Source: Bacillus marasmi
GTDB taxonomy: Bacteria; Bacillota; Bacilli; Bacillales; Cytobacillaceae
DNA: 64,000 nucleotides
Direction: 5' to 3'
Assembly: GCF_902168435.1 (NCBI RefSeq)
Contig: NZ_LR656168.1
Coordinates: 1 to 64,000, forward strand
Each line of letters opens with the position of its first letter. Position 1 is the first letter of the stretch. The notes under the pieces were generated by a model, which saw nothing but the letters and a program-made list of their open reading frames with translations, was not told the DNA's origin and did not search any database. Positions 15,916 through 25,062 of this stretch are shown in pieces. A program made the position numbers and the translations under genes.

Positions 15916-17341
15916 CATTGTATTTTTGGCTTGTGACTAGGCTGACAATGACGAATGCAGTCAGTGAGATTAATATGGGTAGGACGACCGTATGAAATCC
16001 GAATGCATTTGGATAAAGCCGGTCAAACAGAATGTACGACCCCATCCCTAATAGCATCGACGTTACAGCCCCATATTTATTTCCTTTGCTCCAATATAGT
16101 CCAAAAATAATCGGCCAAATAAATACTGATTCTAAGCCACCAAAGGAAAATAAGTTAAGCCAAACAATTAAATCTGGCGGCCGAAGCGCAAACACGATGA
16201 CAAAAACCCCTATAAGCGCAGTTACAGCGAAGCTAACCTTTTTTATATGAGATACTTCAGCATCCCGCTTAAAATAATTTAAATAAATATCTTTAATAAT
16301 CGTAGAACCGACTAATATCAGTAAAGCATCCACTGTTGACATGATTGCTGCCATCGGGGCCGCGAGGACGATTCCAGCCACATACGACGGCAACACCTCC
16401 ATCGCTAACGTTGGCATTACCGTATCACCTATCTCAATATTAGGAAGAATGGGTCTAGCAAACACACCGATTAGATGCATCCCTAGCATAATGAATCCAA
16501 CAACAATTGTTCCGATAATAATAGCGGTGTGCATGGCCTGTGAATTTTTATATGACATTGCCCGCACTGAAATTTGCGGTAAACCTACAACACCAATTCC
16601 TACTAAAATCCAAAATGAAGAAACATAGGCTGGAGATAAATCATGTGCAGCACCATAAGGACTAATTAAATCAGGGTTTTCAGCAGCTAAACTCGAAATG
16701 ATGTTGCTAATTCCTCCTCCTGCTTTAATCGTCGCAATAAGCAAAATCAAAGTTCCTAAGAACATCACCACTCCTTGCACAGCATCTGTTACAGCTACTG
16801 CCCGAAAGCCTCCTACCACAACAAACAAGAGTACCGAACCGACAAAAATCAGGAGAGCTATCGGATAAGCCAAGCCTGTCAGCGATTCTATTAACCGCGC
16901 TCCGCCAATCCACTGTGCCGTCATCGAGGAGAATAAAAATATGATAATGCTTGCTGCCGAGATTAGCACAACCGCAGTACTTTGATATCGCTCTTTTAAA
17001 AAGTCGATTAAGGTAATCGCATCATAGCGACGCGCCACAACCGCAAACTTCTTCCCAAGGACCATCAAAACAAAATAGCCTGTCGCTAGCTGTGCCATCG
17101 CTAAAAACACCCAGCCCAAGCCCTTTGTATAGGCTACTCCTGGTCCACCAATAAAGCTCGAGGCACTTCCGTACGTTGCCACCATGGTCATCGCTAGCAC
17201 AAAGCCTCCAAGCTGCCTTTCACCTAAAAAATATTCCTTTACAAAAGAATCGGATTGAATCACAAATTTATTAGACCAAAACCCTACAGCAAAAATAATC
17301 CCGAGAAATATGATAAGCGGAGTTATGACAGGCCAATTCAT
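15905..17341 (-). CDS. panF: Sodium/pantothenate symporter
   Basis: This sodium:solute symporter family protein of 478 aa has about 13 transmembrane segments. Diagnostic stretches are YFLGERQLGGFVLAMTMVATYGSASSFIGGPG (about 38-70) and ALGIAYKYG-type helices; GFRAVAVTDAVQGVVMFLGT is the usual SSS core. PanF takes up pantothenate for coenzyme A synthesis. Its ATG overlaps the stop of the preceding small gene (TAATG arrangement), the conserved yhdT-panF pair, which supports PanF over other SSS members such as proline carriers. Confidence 0.85.
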   Translation of the reverse strand: MNWPVITPLIIFLGIIFAVGFWSNKFVIQSDSFVKEYFLGERQLGGFVLAMTMVATYGSASSFIGGPGVAYTKGLGWVFLAMAQLATGYFVLMVLGKKFAVVARRYDAITLIDFLKERYQSTAVVLISAASIIIFLFSSMTAQWIGGARLIESLTGLAYPIALLIFVGSVLLFVVVGGFRAVAVTDAVQGVVMFLGTLILLIATIKAGGGISNIISSLAAENPDLISPYGAAHDLSPAYVSSFWILVGIGVVGLPQISVRAMSYKNSQAMHTAIIIGTIVVGFIMLGMHLIGVFARPILPNIEIGDTVMPTLAMEVLPSYVAGIVLAAPMAAIMSTVDALLILVGSTIIKDIYLNYFKRDAEVSHIKKVSFAVTALIGVFVIVFALRPPDLIVWLNLFSFGGLESVFIWPIIFGLYWSKGNKYGAVTSMLLGMGSYILFDRLYPNAFGFHTVVLPILISLTAFVIVSLVTSQKYNVTH

Positions 17342-17622
17342 TATTTGTCCCCCTCATCTTCCCCAAAAGGTACGTCAGTAAAAAAATATTTTACCGTAAC
17401 AGTAACGAGGACCATCATAGCGATTGTACCCAAAATACAACTATAGAAGAACCAAGCCGGCAAACCGAACACATACTCATAATTCTCCACATCGCCTGAA
17501 CCAAGTCCATAGCCAAAGCCATACCACCAAAGGAAATTGATAATGACGAGCACAACACCAATCAATGCCTCCCGATTGGCAATTTTAAACCGTTTATCAT
17601 CGTTATTGCTACCCTTTTTCAA
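17341..17622 (-). CDS. yhdT: YhdT-family small membrane protein (DUF997)
   Basis: This 93-aa protein has two transmembrane segments (about 17-36 with WWYGFGYGLG and 52-75) and the YEYVFGLPAWFFYSC segment typical of YhdT. It is encoded immediately before panF with overlapping stop and start, as in many bacteria, and probably helps PanF assembly or activity; the function is not established. Confidence 0.85.
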   Translation of the reverse strand: MKKGSNNDDKRFKIANREALIGVVLVIINFLWWYGFGYGLGSGDVENYEYVFGLPAWFFYSCILGTIAMMVLVTVTVKYFFTDVPFGEDEGDK

Positions 17623-17655
17623 GGATATTCCTCCTCATAGAAGCGGATTTTTTCA

Positions 17656-17691
17656 AAACAAAAAGAACCATTTAATAGGTTCTTTTTGTTT
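17656..17691. terminator. Terminator of the lipoprotein gene
   Basis: AAACAAAAAGAACC (17,656-17,669) pairs with GGTTCTTTTTGTTT (17,678-17,691), loop of eight bases. It lies between the lipoprotein gene and yhdT on the minus strand. Confidence 0.7.
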
Positions 17692-17758
17692 ATCATTATT
17701 CATATTGTTATATTTCAACTAAAGCCTCTATTTCATGCAAATAATTCTCTATTCACCA

Positions 17759-18361
17759 TTAATAGGCAATTTCACCATTCGAAAGCTCTACCTGATATTT
17801 TTGGGTAATCTCCTCAACCTGAAAATGATAATCCTCTAAAATCCGCAAATATTGATTCATTTTTTCATTTGCCTGTTCAAAGAATTTCAAATCCTGAGTT
17901 TCGATCGCTTTCTTTTGCAGCTGCAAAGCTTTAAAGTATGCTTCATTAGCAGACAACACGGTTCCTTTGATTGCTTTAAGTTCACTTAATTCAGGCTTTA
18001 ACTGCTTTATTTGCGATACTGCACTTTCATAGGCTGGCAGCTTTTGATTGACTAAAACAGACAAGTGTTGCTCGTGATTAATTGTTTCTGACGAAGTAGT
18101 CGTAATCGTTTGTAGCGCCTCAACTTCCATTTCGTCCATATTTCCTAAATCTTGTTGGAAAAACAAAGCAACCCGCTGCTGCTTTTCCTCAAAAGACATT
18201 TCAGGATCTTCCTCTTTAACCGTCGCTTCATTTTTGACCTCTGTCTTCGCTTCTTTTGTTTGCGATGTGTTAGCTTCCTTCGTTTGTGTTGACTTATCTT
18301 GAGAACAGCCTGTTAAAAACATGATAATTAGGAAAATAAAAATGGTTATGTAGTATTTCAT
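17759..18361 (-). CDS. Lipoprotein of unknown function
   Basis: The 200-aa protein has a signal peptide ending in the lipobox LTGC (Cys19), a low-complexity T/K/E/N linker (about 20-55), then a helical domain rich in Q, E and K with coiled-coil character (about 55-195). The composition resembles YkyA-like or other Bacillus surface lipoproteins, but I do not recognise a family. It should be attached to the outer face of the membrane. It stands alone, with its own terminator. Confidence 0.65.
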   Translation of the reverse strand: MKYYITIFIFLIIMFLTGCSQDKSTQTKEANTSQTKEAKTEVKNEATVKEEDPEMSFEEKQQRVALFFQQDLGNMDEMEVEALQTITTTSSETINHEQHLSVLVNQKLPAYESAVSQIKQLKPELSELKAIKGTVLSANEAYFKALQLQKKAIETQDLKFFEQANEKMNQYLRILEDYHFQVEEITQKYQVELSNGEIAY

Positions 18362-18529
18362 ACTAATAGACTCCTTTATATGAATAATCTATCATTGGTG
18401 AAACCTCATTTTTTCAACCATTATGTCTTCCTTTTATTCTATAAAATAAATCTTTTAAATTCAAATTTTTCTAAATATTCAGTTATTATTACCTATAATA
18501 ATGCATACAACTAGTCCAAACGGTCCATT

Positions 18530-18964
18530 CTATAAATTTTTCTTAAACACGAAGCTTACTTTGTCATAGCCCATTTTTGCTTCATAAAAACGATGCGCAT
18601 CAACCCGTTGCAATCCAGAAGATAGTGCCACACTATTATAATTGTGGTTACTCGCCCATTCATGAACAAATTTCAACAGCTTTTCGCCATATCCTTTTGA
18701 GCGTTTAGTTGAATCTGTAACCAAATCACACACCCAGACAAATCTTCCGTAATATAGCGTAATCATTGGCTTAAAGCCGATAACCGCCACAATTTCACCC
18801 TCATCAAATAACGCATACATTCGGTAGCTATCTTTTTCTTGTGCTTCAAGTACTAACTCTAGATACTCTTTTTGATCCAAATGTGTTCTTAATTGATTCA
18901 TTACTGGGAAAGCTTCCATCATTTCATTAGTAGATTCAAGTTCTTTGATCATTATTTTACTCAT
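18530..18964 (-). CDS. GNAT-family N-acetyltransferase
   Basis: This 144-aa single-domain protein carries the acetyl-CoA site in VCDLVTDSTKRSKGYGEKLLKFV (about 79-101), matching Q/RxxGxG/A as RSKGYG, followed by VALSSGLQRVDAHRFYEAKMGY near the end. This is the small standalone GNAT type that acetylates small molecules or protein N-termini; the substrate is not predictable. Confidence 0.8.
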   Translation of the reverse strand: MSKIMIKELESTNEMMEAFPVMNQLRTHLDQKEYLELVLEAQEKDSYRMYALFDEGEIVAVIGFKPMITLYYGRFVWVCDLVTDSTKRSKGYGEKLLKFVHEWASNHNYNSVALSSGLQRVDAHRFYEAKMGYDKVSFVFKKNL

Positions 18965-19048
18965 TCAAAATGCACTCCTTTTTAAGATGATTTAAAATAA
19001 AACCTACCAAAAATCACCACCACTAGTAAAGACTTTTATAAAAGTAAG

Positions 19049-19077
19049 AAGGGAATGATTGTATAAATCATTCCCTT
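19049..19077. terminator. Hairpin after yugI
   Basis: AAGGGAATGATT (19,049-19,060) pairs perfectly with AATCATTCCCTT (19,066-19,077), five-base loop. It lies downstream of yugI on the minus strand; the T-tract is short. Confidence 0.6.
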
Positions 19078-19109
19078 AATCTATGTTGAACATATTAATT
19101 TAGTTTATA

Positions 19110-19562
19110 TTATCCGCGTCTTCCGCCTCGACCGCCGCGTTTTGTTTCTGTGTTACGCTTTAAAGAAGATAAATTTTCTTCACTTGCTTTTAAGAATTTT
19201 GCCATTTTATCCTCAAAGCTCTCTTTTGGTTTGAAATTTCCTTTTGAACGGAAATCCTTCCCACCGCGGTTATCTGATCTTCCTTGACGTGCTGGACGTT
19301 GTGAATAGGATGATTGTTGAGCCTCAGGCTTATCGATAGCTTTCTTGATTGACAAGGCAGTTTTTCCGTCTTTTTCACTAATGACTTTTACTTCAACCAT
19401 ATCACCGATTTTCAGATGATCGTTCACGTCTTTTACATAGCTATCCGCTACTTCACTAATATGGACTAACCCTGTTACTCCTCCTGGTAGTTCTACGAAT
19501 GCACCAAAATTAGTGATGCCTGTTACTTTCCCTTGTACCTTACTGCCTACTTCGATTGACAT
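19110..19562 (-). CDS. yugI: S1-domain RNA-binding protein, general stress protein 13
   Basis: The 150-aa protein starts with one S1 domain (GSKVQGKVTGITNFGAFVEL ... GLVHISEVADSYVKDV, about residues 6-72) and continues as a basic, Gly/Arg/Lys-rich tail ending in RGGRGGRRG. Bacillus YugI/GSP13 has this form (about 130 aa) and associates with ribosomes. The start ATG 19,562 has GGAGGAAC upstream. It is monocistronic. Confidence 0.85.
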   Translation of the reverse strand: MSIEVGSKVQGKVTGITNFGAFVELPGGVTGLVHISEVADSYVKDVNDHLKIGDMVEVKVISEKDGKTALSIKKAIDKPEAQQSSYSQRPARQGRSDNRGGKDFRSKGNFKPKESFEDKMAKFLKASEENLSSLKRNTETKRGGRGGRRG

Positions 19563-19781
19563 AAAAAAATGTTCCTCCTCAATAAATTAAAACACTTAGA
19601 ATTATATTATAACAAATTCAATGAGATTTTTGCTTATTTGGTTTTATTTTCCCGATGATTTTTTAAAAAATAACAAAAAATTTTTTTCTTTTAAAAAAAG
19701 GTGCTAAATTAAAAGGTTGATTTCCGCTCCAATCAACGAGGCAAAAATCAAAATTGTGCATTAACACAACCTTAATTATCA

Positions 19782-20117
19782 TTATTGCCGCGGGGCAAAT
19801 AGCATGACGAGTACTCCTACCATACAAATGGCACCCCCGACCCAATCATATAAATCTGGGGTCTTCCGATCAACCCCCCAGCCCCACAAAATTGAGAGGA
19901 TGATAAAAACTCCACCATAAGCAGCATATACTCTACCAAAACTTGGAAATGTTTGGAAGGTTGCAACTACTCCATATAAAGTAAGTGCAATTGCCCCAAA
20001 TATTCCCCAATAGAACGGCTTACCTTCGCGTAGCCATTGCCAAATTAAATAACCACCACCAATTTCACCTATTCCTGCTAAAATAAATAAAAAGAATGCA
20101 TATAGTATGTAAATCAC
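19782..20117 (-). CDS. ynfA: YnfA-family (UPF0060) membrane protein
   Basis: The 111-aa protein has four transmembrane segments. The motif [22 protein letters not shown] near the N-terminus and [22 protein letters not shown] in the third helix are the UPF0060 signature. The family is related to small multidrug resistance transporters and may export toxic compounds. The gap 19,563-19,781 contains only A/T-rich sequence with an A6-T7 inverted stretch. Confidence 0.85.
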   Translation of the reverse strand: MIYILYAFFLFILAGIGEIGGGYLIWQWLREGKPFYWGIFGAIALTLYGVVATFQTFPSFGRVYAAYGGVFIILSILWGWGVDRKTPDLYDWVGGAICMVGVLVMLFAPRQ

Positions 20118-20293
20118 GCCCTAATCATTAATATATGCAGTATAACTTATTTTAAGAAAATTTCTCTCCATAATATTGGAGATTTTTCGGAAAAGCATGC
20201 ATTTTACAGAAACAGTATTATAATTAATAATAGTTAAGTAGAACGATTAACACAAATGCATTAATATGTTTGCGCTTTAGAGGAGGAAGTTGT

Positions 20294-20971
20294 TTGTCTC
20301 GCAATATAGAATTAGTCATATTTGATATGGATGGTCTGATGTTTGATACGGAGAGAATTGGGCATTTAGCATGGGAAAGAGTTGCTGCAAAATATCAATT
20401 TTCCTATTCAATCGATATAACAAAACGGTTTATTGGCAGAAATTATGATGCGATTATGGCAGTGCTTAAAGACGCTTTTGGGGAAAATGCTCCAGTTGAG
20501 CTTTGGCATTCGGAATCCTGGAAAGAAAGAAAAAATATTTTTGAAGAGAATGGAACATTAGGACTTAAGCCTGGCTTAATCGAAATATTAAATTTTTTTA
20601 AGGAAATGAATATAAAAATGGCAGTTGCCTCGTCAAGCCGCCATTCAGATATTGTTAGTCACCTTCAACATGAGGGTGTAAATGAGTACTTCGATTTTGT
20701 CATTGGTGGCGATGAGGTAAAAGAAAGCAAGCCTAATCCAGAAATATTCTTAAAACCGTGCGAAGCCTTAAATATCCTACCAGAAAATTCCCTTGTCATT
20801 GAAGATTCGTACAATGGCTTTTTAGCGGCAAGGGCTGCAGGGATTCCAGTGATGATTGTTCCGGATTTAGTAGAACCTAAAGAAGATGTACTAAAAGAGG
20901 CAGCCGGCGTTTTCCCGAGCTTGCACGAGGTAAGATCCTATATTGAAGAATTCTTATGCTTAGTGAAATAA
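20294..20971 (+). CDS. HAD-superfamily phosphatase, beta-phosphoglucomutase-like
   Basis: This 225-aa protein has all HAD motifs: FDMDGLMFD (I, nucleophile and acid Asp), AVASSSRHS (II), KESKPNPEIF (III Lys) and VIEDSYNGFLAAR (IV). The cap is the alpha-helical type of subfamily I. It is probably a sugar phosphate phosphatase or mutase. The start is TTG 20,294, seven bases after AGGAGG; the upstream in-frame ATG has no ribosome site. Confidence 0.8.
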   Translation: MSRNIELVIFDMDGLMFDTERIGHLAWERVAAKYQFSYSIDITKRFIGRNYDAIMAVLKDAFGENAPVELWHSESWKERKNIFEENGTLGLKPGLIEILNFFKEMNIKMAVASSSRHSDIVSHLQHEGVNEYFDFVIGGDEVKESKPNPEIFLKPCEALNILPENSLVIEDSYNGFLAARAAGIPVMIVPDLVEPKEDVLKEAAGVFPSLHEVRSYIEEFLCLVK

Positions 20972-21010
20972 AAAAATGGGAGGTCAGCCTTGTGGCTCCT
21001 CCCATTTTTT
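20971..21010. terminator. Bidirectional terminator
   Basis: AAAAAATGGGAGG (20,971-20,983) pairs with CCTCCCATTTTTT (20,998-21,010), with an inner AGCC/GGCT stem. It separates the HAD gene from the converging substrate-binding gene. Confidence 0.9.
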
Positions 21011-21014
21011 GTGA

Positions 21015-22202
21015 TTATTTAGGATCTACCTTTGTGTTAAATACTTGTTTACCGTCTTTGTATTCTAGTACAGTCGCAGATTTAATCGGATTGTGTTTCT
21101 TATCAATTGTTACAATTCCCGTAACAAGGGATAAATCCTTTGTTGCCGCTAAAGCATCCTTAATTTTCACAGAATCAGTGCTTCCTGCACGTTCAATCGC
21201 ATCTGCCAATAAATATACGGTATCGTAACCAAGAGCATTAAATGCGTTAGGTGACGCTCCTTTGTACTTGTCTTTAAACTTCTTAACAAAGTTCTGAATC
21301 TTTTCATCTGGATCTTCAGAAGAATAGTGGTTTGTAATGAATGTGTTATTTAACGCTTTTGCACCGGCTAATTCTACTAACTTCGGAGAATCCCAACCAT
21401 CTGCTCCCATTAACGGAACATCAATGCCTGCCTCGCGTGCTTGCTTAACAATTAAACCTACTTCTTCATAATATCCAGGAATGAAAATGAATTCAGGATT
21501 TTTACCTTTAATACGAGTTAAAGTTGAACGGAAGTCAGTATCCTTACCAACGTAAGCCTCTTCAGCAATAACCTTTCCGCCGGCTGCTTCAAAGGTTTCT
21601 TTAAAGGAATCAGCCAAGCCCTTTGCATAATCACTTGCACTATCCGCAAAAATTGCAGCTGTCTTCACCTTTAATTCCTTTGCTGCAAAATTAGCTGCTA
21701 CAGTCCCTTGGAACGGATCAATAAAAGAAGTACGGAACGCAAACTCATTAAGTTTGCCATCTTCATTGACTGTAACGTTTGGGGCTGTCCCAGATGGGCT
21801 TAATAATACCGTTTTATTATCGTTAGCAATTTGGACCTGTGCAACAGTGTTCCCACTTGTAGCAGCACCGATAATCGCTGTTACCTTGTCCTGACTAGTA
21901 AGCTTAATTGCTGTACTTGTCGCTTCCGCTGCCTCCGATTTATTATCCGCCTTAACTAGTTTGATTTCTTTCCCATCAATTCCGCCATCTTTATTAATTT
22001 CTTCAACAGCCAAATCGATACCTTGCTCTAGTGATTCACCATAGGAGGCAACTCCGCCGGAAAGCTCTAAGTTCACCCCAAATTTGATTGTATCAGAATT
22101 AGTACCGCCAGAGGTCTCTTTATCACCACCGGAACAACCTGCTAATATTCCAACCATCATGGTTGAAGCCATAAAGATCTTTGCTAGTTTTTTCTTCATC
22201 AT
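21015..22202 (-). CDS. Branched-chain amino acid-type ABC substrate-binding lipoprotein
   Basis: The 395-aa protein has a signal peptide with lipobox LAGC (Cys23) and a Gly/Ser linker. A type I periplasmic-binding fold follows with KFGVNLELSGGVASYGESLEQGIDLAVEEIN and VTAIIGAATSGNTVA, the LivJ/Peripla_BP_6 signature. It binds amino acids or similar ligands outside the membrane. No permease or ATPase genes are adjacent, so its transporter lies elsewhere or is shared. The 320-bp gap upstream holds the promoter region and the terminator of the next gene. Confidence 0.85.
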   Translation of the reverse strand: MMKKKLAKIFMASTMMVGILAGCSGGDKETSGGTNSDTIKFGVNLELSGGVASYGESLEQGIDLAVEEINKDGGIDGKEIKLVKADNKSEAAEATSTAIKLTSQDKVTAIIGAATSGNTVAQVQIANDNKTVLLSPSGTAPNVTVNEDGKLNEFAFRTSFIDPFQGTVAANFAAKELKVKTAAIFADSASDYAKGLADSFKETFEAAGGKVIAEEAYVGKDTDFRSTLTRIKGKNPEFIFIPGYYEEVGLIVKQAREAGIDVPLMGADGWDSPKLVELAGAKALNNTFITNHYSSEDPDEKIQNFVKKFKDKYKGASPNAFNALGYDTVYLLADAIERAGSTDSVKIKDALAATKDLSLVTGIVTIDKKHNPIKSATVLEYKDGKQVFNTKVDPK

Positions 22203-22474
22203 AGACGTCTCCCTTTTACTGATTTTTCTGACAAATTAGCTTAAAAAATAATTTCTGTTCCTCCTATGAAGCTATTATAGCGACTGTTTTATTAATAATT
22301 AGTATTTTAAAACAATTCTATCTACTCGTCTAGTATAATATCTTTATTTTTTAATATTTCAGAAGTATTTCATTATTTCGTAACATTTCAAGAAAAAAAT
22401 ACAAAAATAACAGCAGAATAATTATATTAATATTATAAATGTCGAATTTTGTATTTGTTTAGTATTATATCGTT

Positions 22475-22508
22475 TTTTAAAAAACCCTAGACCTTTAAAA
22501 GTCTAGGG
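22475..22508 (-). terminator. Terminator of the MetT-like gene
   Basis: On the minus strand CCCTAGAC (22,508-22,501) pairs with GTCTAGGG (22,492-22,485), followed by a T6 run. Confidence 0.85.
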
Positions 22509-22523
22509 CTTTGTCAATCTGAT

Positions 22524-23858
22524 TTATTCTGCCTTTTTTAGTAGGATTTTAGAAGACACTTCAATCTGTTCTTCATCTTTAAGCTTTGGAAAGCCAGTTA
22601 AAATAGCAATTATGGCACAAATCCCAATTAGCGCTGGGTAATAAGAGTACGGTAAAATGCTCATCGGTGAGATTTTTGCCACTCCTGCTGCCACTAATAA
22701 TTGCGCTCCATATGGAATTAGCCCCTGGATGCTGCACGAGAAAACATCAAGAATACTAGCTATACGTCTTGGGTCAATTCCATATTTACTTGCAATGTTT
22801 TTCGCCAAAGGTCCTGTAATAATGATTGATATTGTATTATTGGCCGTTGATAAATCAGTCAAGCTAACAAGACCAGCAATCCCAAATTCTGCCCCTTTTT
22901 TCGACTTTATATTACGAGTCACAAGATTTAACAAATAATTGATACCGCCATTATGTTGAATAAGAGCAACCATCCCAGCAATTAAGATCGCCAGAAATGA
23001 AATTTCGTACATACCAGCCATTCCGTCTCCAAGCTTTTGGATGACAGCCATCAAGGAATAACTTCCATCAACCAAACCAACGCCACCGGCAAATAAAATT
23101 CCGATTGGAAGAACCAGAAAAACATTCATACCTGCTAAAGCTAATACTAGAACCACAAGATAAGGAAATATTTTAATCAGGCTATAATCATTACCAGTGA
23201 TGGAAGCTACGCTTCCCATCGTTAACATACCAAGTATCAGACAAGTAATCACCGCAGCCGGTAAAACGATTAAAAAATTGACTTTAAACTTATCTTTCAT
23301 TTTTGTTCCTTGCGTCCGAACAGCAGCAATGGTTGTATCGGAAATGAAAGATAGATTATCACCAAACATCGAACCACCGATTAATGCTGCCATCGTAAGT
23401 GCCATCGAGATGTCGGTTTGCTCACTGATACCGACTCCAATTGGAGCCAAGGCGACGATCGTTCCCACACTTGTTCCCATCGATAATGAGATAAAGCAAG
23501 CAATAACAAAGAGTCCTATCATTAAAAAGTTTTGCGGTACAAGGGCTAATGCCATATTGACCGTCGAATCAACTGCTCCCATTCCTTTTGCTACTTCAGA
23601 AAAGGCTCCAGCTAATAGAAAAATTAATACCATTAGGATGATATTCGAATTTCCAGCACCTTTACAAAAGATTTCCACCTTTGTATCCAGTCTTTCCTTT
23701 GGATTCATCATAAAAGCAACAGCCGCAGCAATCGTAATTGCTACAAGTACAGGAAAGCTATAGAAATCCCCTGTAACAATACCAGAACCAATAAATAATA
23801 TTAAAAAAACAATAAACGGCAATAACGCCCGTGGGTTCCCATTTTCTTTCACAGTCAT
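22524..23858 (-). CDS. metT: NhaC-family transporter under SAM riboswitch control, MetT-like
   Basis: The 444-aa protein has about 11 membrane segments and the NhaC-family signatures CFISLSMGTSVGTIVALAPIGVGIS, GGSMFGDNLSFISDTTIAA and GLIPYGAQLL. NhaC members of this subgroup that sit behind S-box leaders have been predicted to be methionine transporters (MetT). A complete SAM-I riboswitch with terminator precedes this gene, so methionine (or a related sulfur compound) uptake is the best assignment; plain sodium/proton antiport is the alternative. The start is ATG 23,858 behind AGAGGTG; the upstream in-frame start is weaker. Confidence 0.7.
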   Translation of the reverse strand: MTVKENGNPRALLPFIVFLILFIGSGIVTGDFYSFPVLVAITIAAAVAFMMNPKERLDTKVEIFCKGAGNSNIILMVLIFLLAGAFSEVAKGMGAVDSTVNMALALVPQNFLMIGLFVIACFISLSMGTSVGTIVALAPIGVGISEQTDISMALTMAALIGGSMFGDNLSFISDTTIAAVRTQGTKMKDKFKVNFLIVLPAAVITCLILGMLTMGSVASITGNDYSLIKIFPYLVVLVLALAGMNVFLVLPIGILFAGGVGLVDGSYSLMAVIQKLGDGMAGMYEISFLAILIAGMVALIQHNGGINYLLNLVTRNIKSKKGAEFGIAGLVSLTDLSTANNTISIIITGPLAKNIASKYGIDPRRIASILDVFSCSIQGLIPYGAQLLVAAGVAKISPMSILPYSYYPALIGICAIIAILTGFPKLKDEEQIEVSSKILLKKAE

Positions 23859-23889
23859 GATAGCACCTCTTCCGATCAATAATATCCAT

Positions 23890-24047
23890 AAAAAAACCTC
23901 TTCTTGATAACGACAAGAAGAGGTTTAATAAGCAATTAACCATCATCTCATCTTTCAAGCACACAGCTTGCTGGATTTGGCACTACACTCGCTTAGGAGT
24001 TGCTGCCGAGACTTCGTCGGGCCAGTCCCTCCGTCTCTCTGGATAAG
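23890..24047 (-). promoter_or_regulatory. SAM-I (S-box) riboswitch with terminator
   Basis: On the minus strand the aptamer runs from CTTATC (24,047) to GATGAG (23,947), forming P1. It contains CCAGAGAGACGGAGGGACTG, GCCCGACGAAGTCTCGGCAG and CAGCAAG...GAAAGATGAG, the conserved S-box core. A 13-bp terminator stem (23,926-23,914 with 23,906-23,894) plus T run follows. High SAM should terminate transcription before metT. Confidence 0.93.
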
Positions 24048-24281
24048 ATAAATCTATTTATTTTTTAAAAACTATTACTATACTACAATAACTAAGCAAA
24101 CAACACAACATATTTTCCGATGTCATAAAGTGACTATTTCTTGAAGTAGAAAAATTTTTTATATTTATTTTTCAAAAAATACCTTAATATAGGTATTGCA
24201 AATAAGCGAAAATAGTTTGAAACTACGGTGGGATTGGGCATACTTTGTGATGAAATTTCTCCACTTAAAGGAGCAGTGAGC

Positions 24282-24986
24282 ATGCGAATTAATAAATTTA
24301 TTAGCGAATCTGGCAAAGCCTCCCGGCGTGGTGCAGATAAACTAATTAGTGAAGGCCGCGTTAAAATTAACGGGAGAGTGGCTAAAATCGGCGACCAAGT
24401 AAAGCCAGGCGATGAAGTTCTCGTAAGTGGCGATAGAATTACCGTTGCTAGAAATAATGTATATATCGCCCTCAACAAGCCCGTTGGCATAACGAGCACA
24501 ACCGAAAAGAATGTCAAAGGGAATATTGTTGATTTAGTCAATCATCCTTTACGGATTTTTAATATTGGTAGACTTGATAAGGATTCGGAAGGTTTAATTC
24601 TGATGACGAATGATGGAGACATCGTTAATGAAATTCTTCGTGCTGAAAACAAGCATGAGAAAGAATATATCGTGACCGTCGATAAGCCGATTACACCTGA
24701 TTTTCTGAAGAAAATGTCTGAAGGAGTAAGGATATTAGATACAAAGACGTTGCCGTGTGAAGTTGTGCAGATCTCCAAGTATGTCTTTCAAATTATCCTA
24801 ACACAAGGCTTAAACCGCCAAATTCGGAGAATGTGCGAAGTGCTCGGCTATGAGGTTTGTCGACTTCAACGGACGAGAATTATGAATATTCATTTAGGTA
24901 ATCTTCCACTCGGTCAATGGCGCGACTTAACAAAAAAAGAAAAAACACAGCTATTTAGAGACTTGAATTATTACCCAGAAGATTAA
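24282..24986 (+). CDS. rluF: 23S rRNA pseudouridine synthase, RluF type
   Basis: The 234-aa protein has an N-terminal S4 RNA-binding domain ([32 protein letters not shown]) and a RsuA-family catalytic domain with [18 protein letters not shown] (catalytic Asp) and [20 protein letters not shown]. The short RluF/RluB group modifies 23S rRNA; the residue assignment (U2604 in Escherichia coli) is by family. The start is ATG 24,282, eight bases after AAGGAG, rather than the upstream ATG. Confidence 0.85.
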   Translation: MRINKFISESGKASRRGADKLISEGRVKINGRVAKIGDQVKPGDEVLVSGDRITVARNNVYIALNKPVGITSTTEKNVKGNIVDLVNHPLRIFNIGRLDKDSEGLILMTNDGDIVNEILRAENKHEKEYIVTVDKPITPDFLKKMSEGVRILDTKTLPCEVVQISKYVFQIILTQGLNRQIRRMCEVLGYEVCRLQRTRIMNIHLGNLPLGQWRDLTKKEKTQLFRDLNYYPED

Positions 24987-24999
24987 GGAATACCAAACA

Positions 25000-25038
25000 A
25001 AAATCCCACCAAAATCTATTTTGAATTGGCGGGATTTT
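25000..25038. terminator. Terminator after rluF
   Basis: AAATCCC-CCAA (25,000-25,011) pairs with TTGG-GGGATTT around a long loop and a T6 run follows. It can also serve the converging MMPL gene. Confidence 0.75.
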
Positions 25039-25062
25039 TTATATTATAGTGTAACTTTTTTA

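Noticed and set aside
19663-19845. 60-codon frame between yugI and ynfA.
   Set aside because: It overlaps the real ynfA frame, lacks a ribosome site and runs into a homopolymer-rich stretch.
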